The translations under genes were made by a program, and so were the position numbers. The notes beneath the pieces are model-generated. The model was not told the DNA's origin, did no database searches, and worked only from the letters and a program-made list of their open reading frames with translations. Shown piece by piece: positions 33,223 to 44,877 of a stretch of 64,000 nucleotides of DNA (position 1 is the first letter of the stretch; every line of letters begins with the position of its first letter). The stretch is taken from assembly GCA_021234155.1 (NCBI GenBank), contig JAJEKV010000002.1, forward strand, positions 28,450,262 to 28,514,261, in the 5' to 3' direction. This DNA is from Isoetes taiwanensis (lineage: Eukaryota > Streptophyta > Lycopodiopsida > Isoetales > Isoetaceae).

Positions 33223-33838
33223 GGGGGATCAATTTTCATTTCAAAAAATCGTATACGGGGGTGTTTTTGGCTACCTTCTGCATGCACAAGGTATATTCCC
33301 TTTTATAAAAGTGCATCCCTGGGATGGAAGCAGTCAAAATTGCTCTACCTGGAGGTAATATTACCATCTCAAATGCGAGGAATTGGATAAAATCTTCTCT
33401 CTATTGCTCGACTAGCAGATTTGGAGCTTATTGTCATTTTTTTTGCATAAAAAGGCAGCCATCATGCATAGGGGCACCAATACTTTATTTTCCACTAGAG
33501 TAAAGCATGGCAATCTATACAAATCGCAGACGTTCTATAAGGGGCTTGCTCTTCATACCAACATCTCTCAAGATTTGCCATGGCATCAACGTTTGGGGCA
33601 TGCAGAGATTAATAGCATTCAACATACATTGGCTCTCAATGTTGTGACATGCATCACCATTTCCAAGGTGCCACCTCGACTTTGTCAAATTGCAACATCA
33701 CAAGCATCTATTCCCTGACGAAGTTCAATGAGCGCTCAATTCGGGTGACTGTATACACTATGATCTCTCTATATATCACCCTCCGTAGTCTGGGGTGATT
33801 GAGGTAACATTCATAGACGATCACTCACGATTCATTTC

Positions 33839-33872
<34 letters not shown>

Positions 33873-33960
33873 TGAAGGAGAAGTGATCACTTTCTTCAAA
33901 CAATTTGCCGCAACCATTATCACATACCTTGGGCATCCTCTCAAAAGCATAATGAGGCGA
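33016..33960 (+). pseudogene. Ty1/copia polyprotein remnant (gag start, pre-integrase, integrase)
   Basis: After the PBS a copia-style gag start appears (MTNSSSSSLTTGSIDPISPK at 33049), then a poly-T insertion at 33187-33222. At 33470-33715 the GAG-pre-integrase domain is readable (HGNLYKSQTF ... LPWHQRLGHAEINSIQ). After a frame change near 33720, integrase core sequence follows (VIEVTFIDDHSRFIS) with another poly-T run at 33841-33869. Reverse transcriptase and RNase H are absent. It is a heavily decayed 5' half of an element. Confidence 0.75.
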
Positions 33961-35784
33961 TAATCATCTATCTATATACTAAAAGCAAAATAAGACGATA
34001 GTTTGTGCAGCATCTCGGTCGTTGACATTTTTTAACTGATTCTCATCCCTTGATTCACTGGTTTGCTTGCCACGGTTTGTTTTTGGTATATGATAGGTTG
34101 ATACTGTTGGAAAAAAATTCGAATCGGGAGTGTTGTGTGTTTAGTATTCATTCTAAACTCGAATCGGAAGTGTTGGATGCTTAGCTTTCATTCTAATGCA
34201 ATTTTGTAAGTTTTGCTTCCCCCTGCCCTTGACCGTGAATTTTAACGATTTCATTGTAGGCTGTAAATGTAAAATCAATTGGAGCTAATATTATCTATGT
34301 TCTTTCACCCATTCATTCTTGCACTCATCCAATCTTGCAATTATTTACAATCGATTTTGATGGCATGTTCTTAATGGCAAAGGTCGATTTTGCTGGCTAG
34401 TTCTGAATGGTGGGGGAGGAATGCAGTTTCTCGACCCATGAGATAGAAGATAAGAGGTTGTTGGAAAATGTGTATTGGGTTCCAACAAGAATGAAGACTG
34501 CAAATGCCATTCTAGCTATTGATCATGGATTTGCAAGTTCTACAATCTTGACTAGATATTTTGTAGATTGCAGAAATTTGCATTAGAAATATTTCATTTC
34601 TATGTTCTTTGAAGGATTAGCATTGCGAGGCCTTCTTTTTGTAAGCTTTTTCTCCAGTTGCCTTTGATGGTTAGGGTTATAGAAGGAGTACTTCTCTTAT
34701 AAAATGTGAATCTTTGTATAAATTTAAGGAATAGAGTCACTAAAACCAATTTCTTACCAAGGACCATCCATAGATCCATCCGTTTCCTTTGCCCTATCGG
34801 GGCTTGATCTTTCCCATCAGAACATGGCCTCATTCCTGATTATCTAATCATTTCGACTGTCATTGTGTGTTCTTGGGACTGTTTCATCAATTTGACACAC
34901 TGTAATACATAGTTAAACTACTGAAACCTATGTACATGCTCTCCAGTGCATTGCACTCATGTGCTTTATCTAGCATTTGCATCTAGTCATGACATTCCAT
35001 AAGCATGTTGCAAAAGCATCTGCAATTTGTTATTCACATCTGGAGTCATTTATTGCTCTTTCTTTGGTGGTAACAAGTTGAATTGTGTATGTACAGATTG
35101 CGCTAGCGTCTTTTAAACAGACTGATGGATTACTCAGACTTATTCATGAATTCGACTATATAGTGACAAATCTTGGCATATGCATGCTCCATTTTGTGAT
35201 ATGAGATCATTCTAAGTCCTCAATCTGAAGCCTTTCTTCCTATTAGAGTCTGGATCAACTATTGGAGTTCATGATTTTCCATTTTATTGAAAAGGAACAT
35301 TAACTTATGATTTTGTTTGTTTTCCAGGTGAGGAGATATTGCTAATCTGATTATAACAACTCTATTTACACGTGATCAACATTAGACAAAACAAGTCTTT
35401 ATGTTCGAAACATTCCTTAAAAGTATTCTGCTCTGTTGTTTTGTGATTTGGTTAATTTGTTATGTCCGAAAGCCTGCCGTGCATAATAATTATCAACCAC
35501 CAATTCATAGCTGGCATAGAAACTAATGTTGCAGCTAATGCAAATCGATTCAAGCCATCAGATTGAGATTCTGCGAAGGGACGAGCCATCTATATATGTA
35601 TCATTTTTTCACTTAGCTAGTTATCGGCGTCTTCTCACAACACCATTCTCTCGTATTTCCCTGTGGTTCTCTCCCTTCCCTCCCTTTGTATCTCTTTGTC
35701 ATTTTTTCATTTGATATTATTCTTAGGAATGCTTATCTTAACAAGAAATTCTATTTTGATAAGAAATTTAGTGATTATTATTCT
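33961..35784. other. Non-coding stretch with one 59-codon ORF
   Basis: The only coding hint is an ORF at 34407-34586 on + (starting MVGEECSFSTHEIEDKRLLE), unrecognised. Otherwise AT-rich. Two direct copies of a segment containing CGAATCGGGAGTG / CGAATCGGAAGTG occur near 34120-34170. Confidence 0.4.
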
Positions 35785-35998
35785 CCACCCATTGGATAAT
35801 GTTATTTTTTCATCCGTTGGGTGATGCTATTTTTCCACCCGTTTGGTGATGCTATTATTTCTCCACTTGTTGGGTGATGCTTTTTTTGTTTCCACCTGCT
35901 AGGTGATGCTAATTTTTTTCTTTACCCATTGGGTGATGCAAAAAAACTCCACCCGTTGGGTGATGCTACTTAATTTCCATCTGCCGGGTGATGCTATA
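35785..35998. repeat. Minisatellite, about 8 diverged units
   Basis: The unit is approximately CCACCCGTTGGGTGATGCTA plus a variable T-rich tail, 24-38 bp per unit. CACCCGTTGGGTG is itself a near-palindrome. Confidence 0.9.
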
Positions 35999-36169
35999 TC
36001 TATCTAACATATATCTGTTCTCATAAGGACCGATGCAATCAGACCGTCGATACGAGATCCTACAGATCAGATTGCTTACTTAAGTTCGAGAGCAATGGTT
36101 GAAGGAAAATAATTATTCTTCACACTATTATTACCCAAATATCAATGTCCACTATAGTTGTAGCAAGAA

Positions 36170-36860
36170 TCACGACATTATATTAATAACAATCGGGGAA
36201 AGCCACTCACTATTCTCAATTGGTTTTATGAAATTTGCTCTAACTAGACTATCAATTTCTTCCTTTACCACCTTTGAATAGTGAGGATTCATCCTATGAG
36301 GTCTTTGCCTAATGGCTTTTGCGTTAGGTTCAAGAACAATTTTATGCACACTCAAATTGGGAGATATACCTCGTAGATCTTGGTAAGTCCATGCAAACAC
36401 GTCCTTAAACTCCTTAAGAAGCAACGCATATTTTTCATATTCCTCACCCATGCTGCATCCTCCAAGTTGCACTATCTTCAGTTCGTCACTAGTACCTAAA
36501 TTCAACTCAACAACCATTGGAGGGGTTAGCATTTCTTGGACTTCTATAGGCGCACAATGAGAAGGAGTTTCTTTCAATTTTGGTTCTCCTCCTTCATATT
36601 TGGAGAAGTAATCTAGATAATTTTCCTCCTCCTCCTTTATTACTTCATTTTCACTTTCCACGTTTACTGTAAAAGCATTCGCAGACCCTAACCTTTCCGC
36701 TAAAGCCAGAGTGAAGAGCTATCCCTTATAGTTAATTTTCCATAGCCCTCTTTCTCTATATAATCTTGATCAAATTCTAGCTCTTCATCGTCAGTATCAC
36801 TATTAGCATCATGTTCATTATCAAAAGCTATATCTTCAATTGAAGAACTAGTATTCCATT
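36170..36860 (-). pseudogene. Ty3/gypsy polyprotein fragment
   Basis: On the minus strand, acidic spacer sequence (36860-36600) leads into the start of a gypsy reverse transcriptase: FKDVFAWTYQDLRGISPNLS, VHKIVLEPNAKAIRQRPHRM, VKEEIDSLVRANFIKPIENS, EWLSPIV. The fragment stops soon after this point, before the catalytic YxDD region. It is a truncated relic. Confidence 0.88.
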
Positions 36861-37889
36861 CTCAAATTTATAGACTGTTTACTAGGGATTTTGATTTCAT
36901 TTGTTGAAGGGGTTTTATTTTGTATTTCATCATATACACAAAGAAATCAAATTAAGCATCAATCTAGTATACAAGACTGCCATGGTATAAAGTAAGAGAT
37001 TAGTGTATATATAGACTTAATAACCCAGTGTTATGCATGGCATCCAAGATTTGGTGACATAGATATTGTCCTTCAACATGAATGCTTTCTAGATCATCAT
37101 TTTCAGATCAGATCGTGCTCTCAAATACTGTAAAAAAAATATTTATGGTAATTGGAATTGAATTGAATTGAAGGCAAATATTTCTTTTGCTTTATTCTAC
37201 TATTTTAGGTGGTTCAAAAACAGTATCACCACCACCACATGATACATCACATATACATCTACTATCAATGCCATTCAAGTGGATGTCATGGTTTCGACTG
37301 AGGAATAAGCACCAGAGCAGCCACTTGCCACGTGTAATATGGCAGTGCAGACAATAGATTTGGCGCACAAGTGCATCAGATTCATCGAGCTAAAGCACAA
37401 GGATTAGGAGTAGATTAGGCAAACTGAAATAGTGCCTGCAGAAGCTTGAATCTATATATAGTCGCTCAGATGTTGAAGTAGCTGATAATTTCTTCAATAT
37501 GATAATGCATATACAAAGTCGTACAATGATCATAGCTCAGTGGGTTGGTGCCAAAACACATGACCATCATTGCCACATTTTCATCATACTCGTATTGCAT
37601 TCCTTTAGCATGGTAGTCAACTCAGAGGAAAAACGTTGACTTGGGACCAAGGTGTTTGAGATTCAATTTGAAACAAACTTAGGAATGCATTTCATTGTCA
37701 ACTTAAATTTCAAATAAACAAGGGCAATACTCTTTTTATGCAGGAATACCTTTGCACATTGCAACTTTCTAGACGAGATGAGTTGTGCAAGGAGCACGAC
37801 CTTGCGACCAGCACGACCTTGCGACCAACATGATTACAAAAAAGGTGGGGGATGTACAGACATGAAGCAGCTAGTATAAATTTTTGAAG
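36861..37889. other. Non-coding stretch, nothing recognised
   Basis: AT-rich sequence flanking the large duplication. A short direct repeat, GCACGACCTTGCGACCA, occurs twice at about 37796-37828. Confidence 0.45.
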
Positions 37890-38740
37890 GACGACAAGCT
37901 TTATTCACCAAGTAAGAACTAGAGCAACATAAAATGCAAAGACAGGACTATAACCCCAGTGGACAAACCGATCCAACTGAGCACAACCACCTGCCTATGC
38001 AAAAGAATGAATCTGAAGGTAAGTATGCCAAATCAGTACTTTCTTCTCTTGATCAAGAGAAGAACAATTGTAAGCCATAACAATTTTATTTTGCGCCCAC
38101 TGAAGAACAATCTCATCTGCAGTATCTACGCCCTTAAAGATAAACAACCTCCTTCTCTTCCAGATTGACCATAAAAGCTAGCCATATCTAGATGAAAAGC
38201 TCAAGTTTAAAGTTTGGGCCAAGCATCGATAGATAGCAAGCAAAATTTGCTGGCTAGAACGAGACGTGCCAAATAAGGTCAATAACCAAGACCATGCCTG
38301 CCAAGCCGCCACACAAGAAAAAAACAATGCTCAATACTCTCAACCCTCTCAGAGGCATAAAGGACGAGCTCAAACTCCGATTATCCATTTTATGGACCAA
38401 CCTGTTGACTTTGAGGCATCTATGGATCACTTGCCACCACAAAACTACTACTTTGGGATGAAGCAGCTTATCCCATACCCATATCCAAACACTTTTCCAT
38501 TGTGGCTGAGGGACCTGAAGATGCCACCTATTAGATGGAGGCAGGATTTCAGAATGCACAAGCAGTTTATACACAGAAGACACAAACTACCCTGGCTGGA
38601 TATCCTGATGGCAACCCCATACGACTACCTCAATTTGTGGACCAGAATCCTGTGGCAACAATGCAGCAATATGATTCCAGATTACTCTGTCCCATCTGTA
38701 CAACAAGAACTTTGTTCTAAATGCTTCCCATGACATGAGA
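37890..38740 (-). mobile_element. LINE 3' end, copy 1 (zf-RVT domain), frame-broken
   Basis: On the minus strand the sequence encodes the zinc-binding C-terminus of plant L1-type reverse transcriptases: WIWVWDKLLHPKVVVLWWQV, IHRCLKVNRLVHKMDNR and downstream Cys/His-rich sequence. In this copy the frame is broken in the middle of the zinc-binding part, where copy 2 is open. AATAAA lies about 15 nt from 37890 on the minus strand, so the unit boundary may coincide with the LINE 3' end. The reverse transcriptase core is absent. Confidence 0.8.
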
Positions 38741-41700
38741 TGACCACCGATGGCCTAATAATCCTTTGTTGGGTTACCATAGTTTGTTTTCACGTGTTAT
38801 TATTTCGTTTGCTTGCTTCTTAGATTATGCTATAAGCCCATTGTTCTGCGGTGGGGCATTGCCCACTTGTTTGCTTTGGCCTTAATGCCTTTGATGGGGC
38901 ATTCCCCACTTGTTTGCTTTGGACTTAATGCATTTGTCCATTGCATCGTCTTATGGCCCTTGGTGGACTCCGTGGATGCCAAAATCTTTGTTTTTCTGTG
39001 TGTTTGTTTGTTTGTATATCTGTCTCATAGTCACAAAACACGTTTGTGTTGGTCATGCACCATGCCTGTAATGGATTTGCAGGGAAATTAGTGTCTCCCA
39101 TGGCCACGCAGTGGTATTATGCTCGATGCAAGAAACGTCGTTGTTTGCTATGGTCATCGCTAAAAATGGCTGTGTCCTGTAACAAAGCTATTGAGTATAA
39201 GAGAAAATCTAGAGGAAAAAACACAAAATCACGTTCGCATTTTTTTTGGGCAGGTCATATTTTTTGGGCGCATTTTTTCAGCATGTTGGTCCTGCCACAT
39301 GGAGGGAAATCCTCGTAGATGCATTATTTTTGGCATTATGCTTTTCTACTTTGCTTGGTTTTCTATTTTGTTTACATGAATGTCACATTTCACAACGCAA
39401 GTTGAGATTAAGAGGCTGGAAATGCCAACTTTTGATTACCTAATAAGGTAGCCCTGTTGTGCTTCCAATGTCTTTTAATACAACCCTTTCCATGCATTCT
39501 TCATCATGCCTCATTCTATGATGTGCTTTCCTTATCCATGGGGAAGACTTCGAAATGACTAACAGATGGATATTGTGTGATTATGAACATTGGTATTGGA
39601 AAGCTAAGTGAAGGAAAGCATTCAAGTAAATAAATGGGTAGGTTATGGCTATAGTTTGTCGGAGGTCTGTGCAATTTGAGGGCGAAGCCTCTTGAGGAAG
39701 AAATTTTGCTTGGAAGTGATATTATGGATCGAGATTTGGATTTGGTGGGGACCAAGAAGATGAACAAGGAAAAGATAAGTGCTATTGTGCAAAGGATCAT
39801 CCTCAAGAGAAGCTGGAAACACTGCCAAAAAATGTACAAGAATTGTCATGACAAATAACAAGGAAGCAAGAAAATAACTTGCCCTTGCATTACCATTTCA
39901 AAATTGCACTAGATTAATACTTCATCCTACAAGAAATTTATTGTGGAGGCAAAGGCCGTTGCGAACATTTCTCTTCACTAACTCACTTATTGATTTCAAA
40001 GTTTGTGTAGTGTGAAAATGGTGATAGTTCCACAATTTTTAACATCTTAGGATTTCCATAACCACCTAGTCATTTTCATGTAAAGATAATGTATAGAAGC
40101 CGTGATGTTTGACATCGTACATTTACTTCCATATTGACTCCATACCCCTTAAGGAATCGTACATTTACTTCCATATTGATTCCATACCCCTTAAGGAATC
40201 GTACATTTACTTCCATGTTAACTCCAGGACCCTTAAGAACTAGTCATTTTATGTTAATCATCATGCCCACGTAGTTCAAATTTAGACATAATCTTGTTGG
40301 TTTTTTAAGATCTAAAGTCAATATATGAGTAAGTATTTGATGTTGCTTTCTTTGCTTTTGCATTGTACCGTGTTATGTAGACATAGACATTGAGTTCAGC
40401 CCTTGAGTCCTGCTCCTCCATGGATTCTTGCCAAAGCCTATGCTGCAAACCTATATAGTACTTCAAGTATTTCGTGTTGTGTTATTTATTATGCCACTAG
40501 ATTATGAAGAGAGACATTACCTGAAAGTAATCCACGGTCTCAATGATTTATTTCATATATATTCTTAATAATTCAACTCTGTTGTATCCTACAACTAACA
40601 AAGCATATGTGGTGTCCCCAAAATGAATTAAATTAGAACCCCAAGTAGAAGGGGAAAGCAGATGATAAGGCTAAATTATTGCCATTGAAAACCCAAGCCT
40701 TGACGCCATATTTGAAGTTGCAAAATTTGTGGTAGTACAACTTGATGCCATGTTATGTTTTTGCTACTAACCACCACAGGAGACATGTCATCATGTGTCA
40801 TCATATCCTCTGTTGACAATCGACACAAATCGAATGACTTCCATCTAATGCGTATGGACCCTACAATCCTGGTGTTGAAGGATAACCATAACCTGTATGA
40901 TGCAAAAGTGAACCATTTTCTATATATAGGCCCGGCAAATATATGTGTATATGTTGAGTAATCAAAGATTCCTCAAATTTTATGCCAACATATTGTTTGT
41001 GAATATCAGAAAAGAAACCAACCAAAAGAAACCTTCTAATTTGTATACCCATAACAATTTCCACAACCTATTAAATGATACCTATAACAATTTCCACAAC
41101 CCATAAACTATAGCAGAATAGCAAAGCATTATGTAAGCCATCAAATTTAAGTATTGCCGAATACCAAATAGTGATGATATGGCAATAGGAGGCCATGCAG
41201 TCAAAGTACAGTGAAAAGTATTATCTTATTAACTTTAAGGAAATAAACATGATCAAGAACATTGAATTGAATACAGGAATAGATAATACACATATTGAAT
41301 TATGGAACTACATGGAGATGAAACTGCACATAGCAAAATAGAGCATTAAAAGGGAAATAGACAGATACATACCTATTATGGAACTACACGGAGATGAAAA
41401 TGCACATAGAGAAATAGATCATTATAAGGGAAGTAGATAGATACATATCTTTTCCACTCAAGATGTAACCTATTTGCAACAGTCAATAAAACGTTCAGAG
41501 AGGAGGCTTTGTCAATGAAAAACTTTTTGAGACCTGCTTCACTTCTGAAAAATCCCCTCTAACTATAACCTATTTATACACAGTTTCCGGACATGTTGCC
41601 ACTGCTGCTCATGATTCTGCTCATGATTCAGTCCTGGAAGGATATATTACACACATCAAGGATATATACATCTAATGAAAAGCTTTGCATTTCCGATTGG

Positions 41701-42600
41701 CGTTATCTTATGATGTGCAAAGCTTTGGTATTCAATAGGAAGGGCAACTCACACTTTAATCATGAAAGGAGCAACTCATAGGCAACTGACATCCCAATCA
41801 GATTAAAAAAAACAAATTCGACATGTATGAAACGGGAGACATACCTTATATCTGTAGGAAGCAGCTTACAATCTAGTGATTTGACAAACCAGTCAATTGA
41901 GAACTCTCTCTCTCTATTGACATCATTGCGGCATCCAGGCTAACACCAACTTGCATGCTACATCCAGATTTACCTTTCTAGATGTCAGCTAAGGGTAGAC
42001 CATCAACGAGTCTCAGAAAGAGCAAGACGCCACATTGCTTGCAGATTTTGAAATCATAAGATCTTATCTGGGAGGCTCTACAGGTCAGGATCTTCCATCG
42101 AAGAAAACAAGAGAGGGATGAATCAAAGGAAAGGTGCAGGTTCTTACTGACTGCCTAGTAAAAACTATTCCGTTCATTCTGGAAGATGCTGTGCAAAAAA
42201 AAAGGGGGGGAAGAAAAGAGAACAAAAGAACTCAAAAGCATATGTCAAAGGCCCTTACAGATTATGACCGACATCGCTCCCTTCAACCATTTTGTGTGGC
42301 CACAGATGCAGCAAGCGACAATTAATTCTTCAGCGAATGCTTGCCATTGCCGATTATATTGGCAGTGATCGCCGCAGACTTTGCTTCATCTGGGGCTGAC
42401 GAATCTTGTTGTCGAATACATTTCCGCTTCAAAAATACCTATTTTTTCTTCCCAAATCCCAAATCTTTTTTGTTTTTTTTCTTCAATCTGGCCACTTCAA
42501 TCCCTTCTTCCATCAAATGGGTCGGCTGCAGTGCTACAAAGGGGCTCTTGCTTGGGTCTACGAGATCCGACATAGCTAAGAGCAAGTCAAGGTCTTCACA
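38741..42600. other. Copy 1 unassigned segment with local tandem repeats
   Basis: There is no recognisable gene. Short ORFs at 38813-39443 and 39676-39858 are unassigned; they recur in copy 2 only because the block is duplicated. A 42-bp repeat (CGTACATTTACTTCCATATT...) occurs about three times at 40114-40240, and a roughly 78-bp duplication lies at 41300-41455. Confidence 0.5.
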
Positions 42601-42897
42601 TCAACACCCATGTCGAACATATGCAACAATCATAGAATTCCAAGATATTACATTCCTGTCAGACATTTTAGCAAAGAAGTCACATGCCTGTTGTAAGCTT
42701 CTATTCCGAACAAATATTGTGAACATGATATTCCATGATACAATATTCCGTTCAGGAACTAGATTGAACACCATGCAAGCATACTCAAAGGCCCCACATC
42801 TACCAGGAACTCCGTATATATCATCCGGGATGTGGTTTATCCGGACAAATCTGCAGTAGTTGTTTCGGACATCCGGAATCAGCCACCCCCATCCCAT
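42601..42897 (-). pseudogene. PPR gene fragment, copy 1
   Basis: 98 residues contain about two to three PPR motifs of the short (S/P) type: CGAFEYACMVFNLVPERNIV, SWNIMFTIFVRNRSLQQACD, FFAKMSDRNVISWNSMIVAY. No start or continuation was found, so it is a fragment rather than a gene. It lies just outside the left minisatellite arm. Confidence 0.8.
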
Positions 42898-43229
42898 CTA
42901 TCCCATGGCATGCAGAGGGATCCTCAACCCATGTCGCATTCAACCTCACTGCATGGCATACCCGCATGGATCATCACCCATCCATGCCAATCTTTCATTA
43001 AATCCACATTCCCTCATTCCTGCCACAATGGTACATCAGGTACATGCCTCACACCACTCGAACCAGATCCGGCCAGAAAGGTACATCAGGTACCTGCCCT
43101 AAAGATTCAAATCGTACTAGGTCATGATTAGGTTGGCCAACTAACCTGAAAATTTAGTACAATATTTTAATTAAGTGCACCCCTTTAAATGAATAAGTGG
43201 TAAATAAATAAGTGGTATAAAAAACAAGG

Positions 43230-44600
43230 GTTAATCAAGACAATGGTTAATCTACAAGGTCAAAAGTGGTTAATCAGGACATAGTCCTTTGTGTTTATTC
43301 AGGACACATGTCCTTTATGGTTAATCAGGACAATGGTCCTAAGTGGTTAATCAGGACATAGGCCTTTGTGTTTAATCAGGACACATGTCCTTTATGGTTA
43401 ATCAGGACAATGGTCCTAAGTGGTTAATCAGGACATAGGCCCTTCAAGGTTAATCAGGACATTGGTCCCTTATGGTTAATCAGGTCATAGGTCTCCTAAG
43501 TGGTTAATCAGGACATAGTCCTTTGTGTTTATTCAGGACACATGTTCTTTATGGTTAATCAGGACAATGGTCCTAAGTGGTTAATCATGACAATGGTCCT
43601 AAGTGGTTAATCAGGACATTGGCCCTTCAAGATTAATCAGAACATTGGTCCTTTATGGTTAATCAGGTCATAAGTTCTAAGTGGTTAATCAGGACATAGT
43701 CCTTTGTGTTTAATTCAGACACATGTCCTTTATTGTTAATCAAGACAATCGTCCTAAGTGGTTAATCAGGACATAGGCCTTTGTGTTTAATCAGGACACA
43801 TGTCCTCTATGGTTAATCAGGACAGATGTCCTTTAAGGTTAATCAGGACATAGGTCCTTTATGGTTAATCAGGACACATGTCCTTTAAGGTCAGGACATA
43901 GGTCCTTTATGGTTAAGCAGGACATTGGTCAAAAGTGGTTAATCAGGACACAGGCCTTTGTGTTTAACATGTCCTTTATGGTTTATCAGGACAATGGTCC
44001 TAAGTGGTTAATCAGGACATAGGCCTTTGTGTTTAATCAGGACATAGATCCTTTATGGTTAGTCAGGACACATGTCCTTTAAGGTTAATCAGGACATAGG
44101 TCCTTTATGGTTAAGCAGGACATTGGTCAAAAGTGGTCAATAAGGACATAGGCCTTTGTGTTTAATCAGGACACATGTCCTTTATGGTTTAACAGACAAT
44201 GGTCCTAAGTGGTTAATCGGGACATAGGCCTTTGTGTTTAATCGTAACATAGGTCCTTCATGGTTAATCAGGACACATGTCCTTTAAGGTTAATCAGGAC
44301 ATAGGTCCTTTATGGTTAAGCAAGACATTGGTCAAAAGTGGTCAATCAGGACATAGGCCTTTGTGTTTAATCAGAACACATGTCCTTTATGGTTTATCAG
44401 GACAATGGTCCTAGGTGGTTAATCAGGACACATGTCCTTTATGGTTAATCAGGGCACAGGTCAAAAGTGGTTAATCAGGACATAGGCCTTTGTGTTTTAT
44501 CAGGACACATGTCCTCTATGGTTATTCAAGACAATGGTTAATCAAGACATAGTTATGTGTTTAATTTGGTCATGGTATGTGGTTAATCAAGACATTGAAA
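43230..44600 (+). repeat. Left minisatellite arm, copy 1
   Basis: About 50 diverged units of 24-28 bp built on GGTTAATCAGGACA plus a variable part such as TAGGTCCTTTAT, CATGTCCTTTAT or ATGGTCCTAAGT. Many units contain the self-complementary pair AGGACA/TGTCCT. The right arm at 46375-47335 is the same unit family in the opposite orientation. Confidence 0.97.
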
Positions 44601-44877
44601 CCTTGTGGTTAAGTCTGACATGGTCCTGGCAGACCTAAGATTCAAAAATCTGAACATTATTGCAAATTTGTACCTTTGAGGTGACTCACACCACTCGTGT
44701 TTTGCCAAGTGTCATTACTTGGTAGTGGGGTCCTAAGTTGGGCGGGCCATTCCTCCCTTTCTGGCTCTTGGCTATGGCGAGCACCCCGCACCGTTCCGTG
44801 AATGTCGGACCATGGCCCTGAGTCCGATCATTCTTCGGACTTCGCGTCGCCTATAGATGAGGGTTCAAATCCCCCAG
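44601..44877. other. Inner flank of left arm with tRNA-like B-box motif
   Basis: A spacer between repeat arm and gene. GGGTTCAAATCCCCC (44861-44875) resembles a Pol III B box, and in combination with TCGGACC/GGTCGGA-like pairing it looks faintly tRNA-like. There is no proper D arm, so no tRNA is called. Confidence 0.3.

Noticed and set aside
34600-34833. Minus-strand 77-codon ORF
   Set aside because: No recognisable motif, AT-rich context, and no partner exons.
38266-38733. Plus-strand ORF of 155 codons (also at 51008-51349)
   Set aside because: Antisense shadow of the LINE zf-RVT domain, which has clear family motifs on the minus strand.
42832-43131. Plus-strand ORF rich in Pro/His (also 55455-55754)
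   Set aside because: Partly antisense to the PPR fragment, with low-complexity sequence containing short GGTACATCAGGTAC repeats; no domain.
43230-44600. CRISPR-like array of regularly spaced repeats
   Set aside because: Units are contiguous and diverged, with no unique spacers and no cas genes, in a plant genome. It is a minisatellite.
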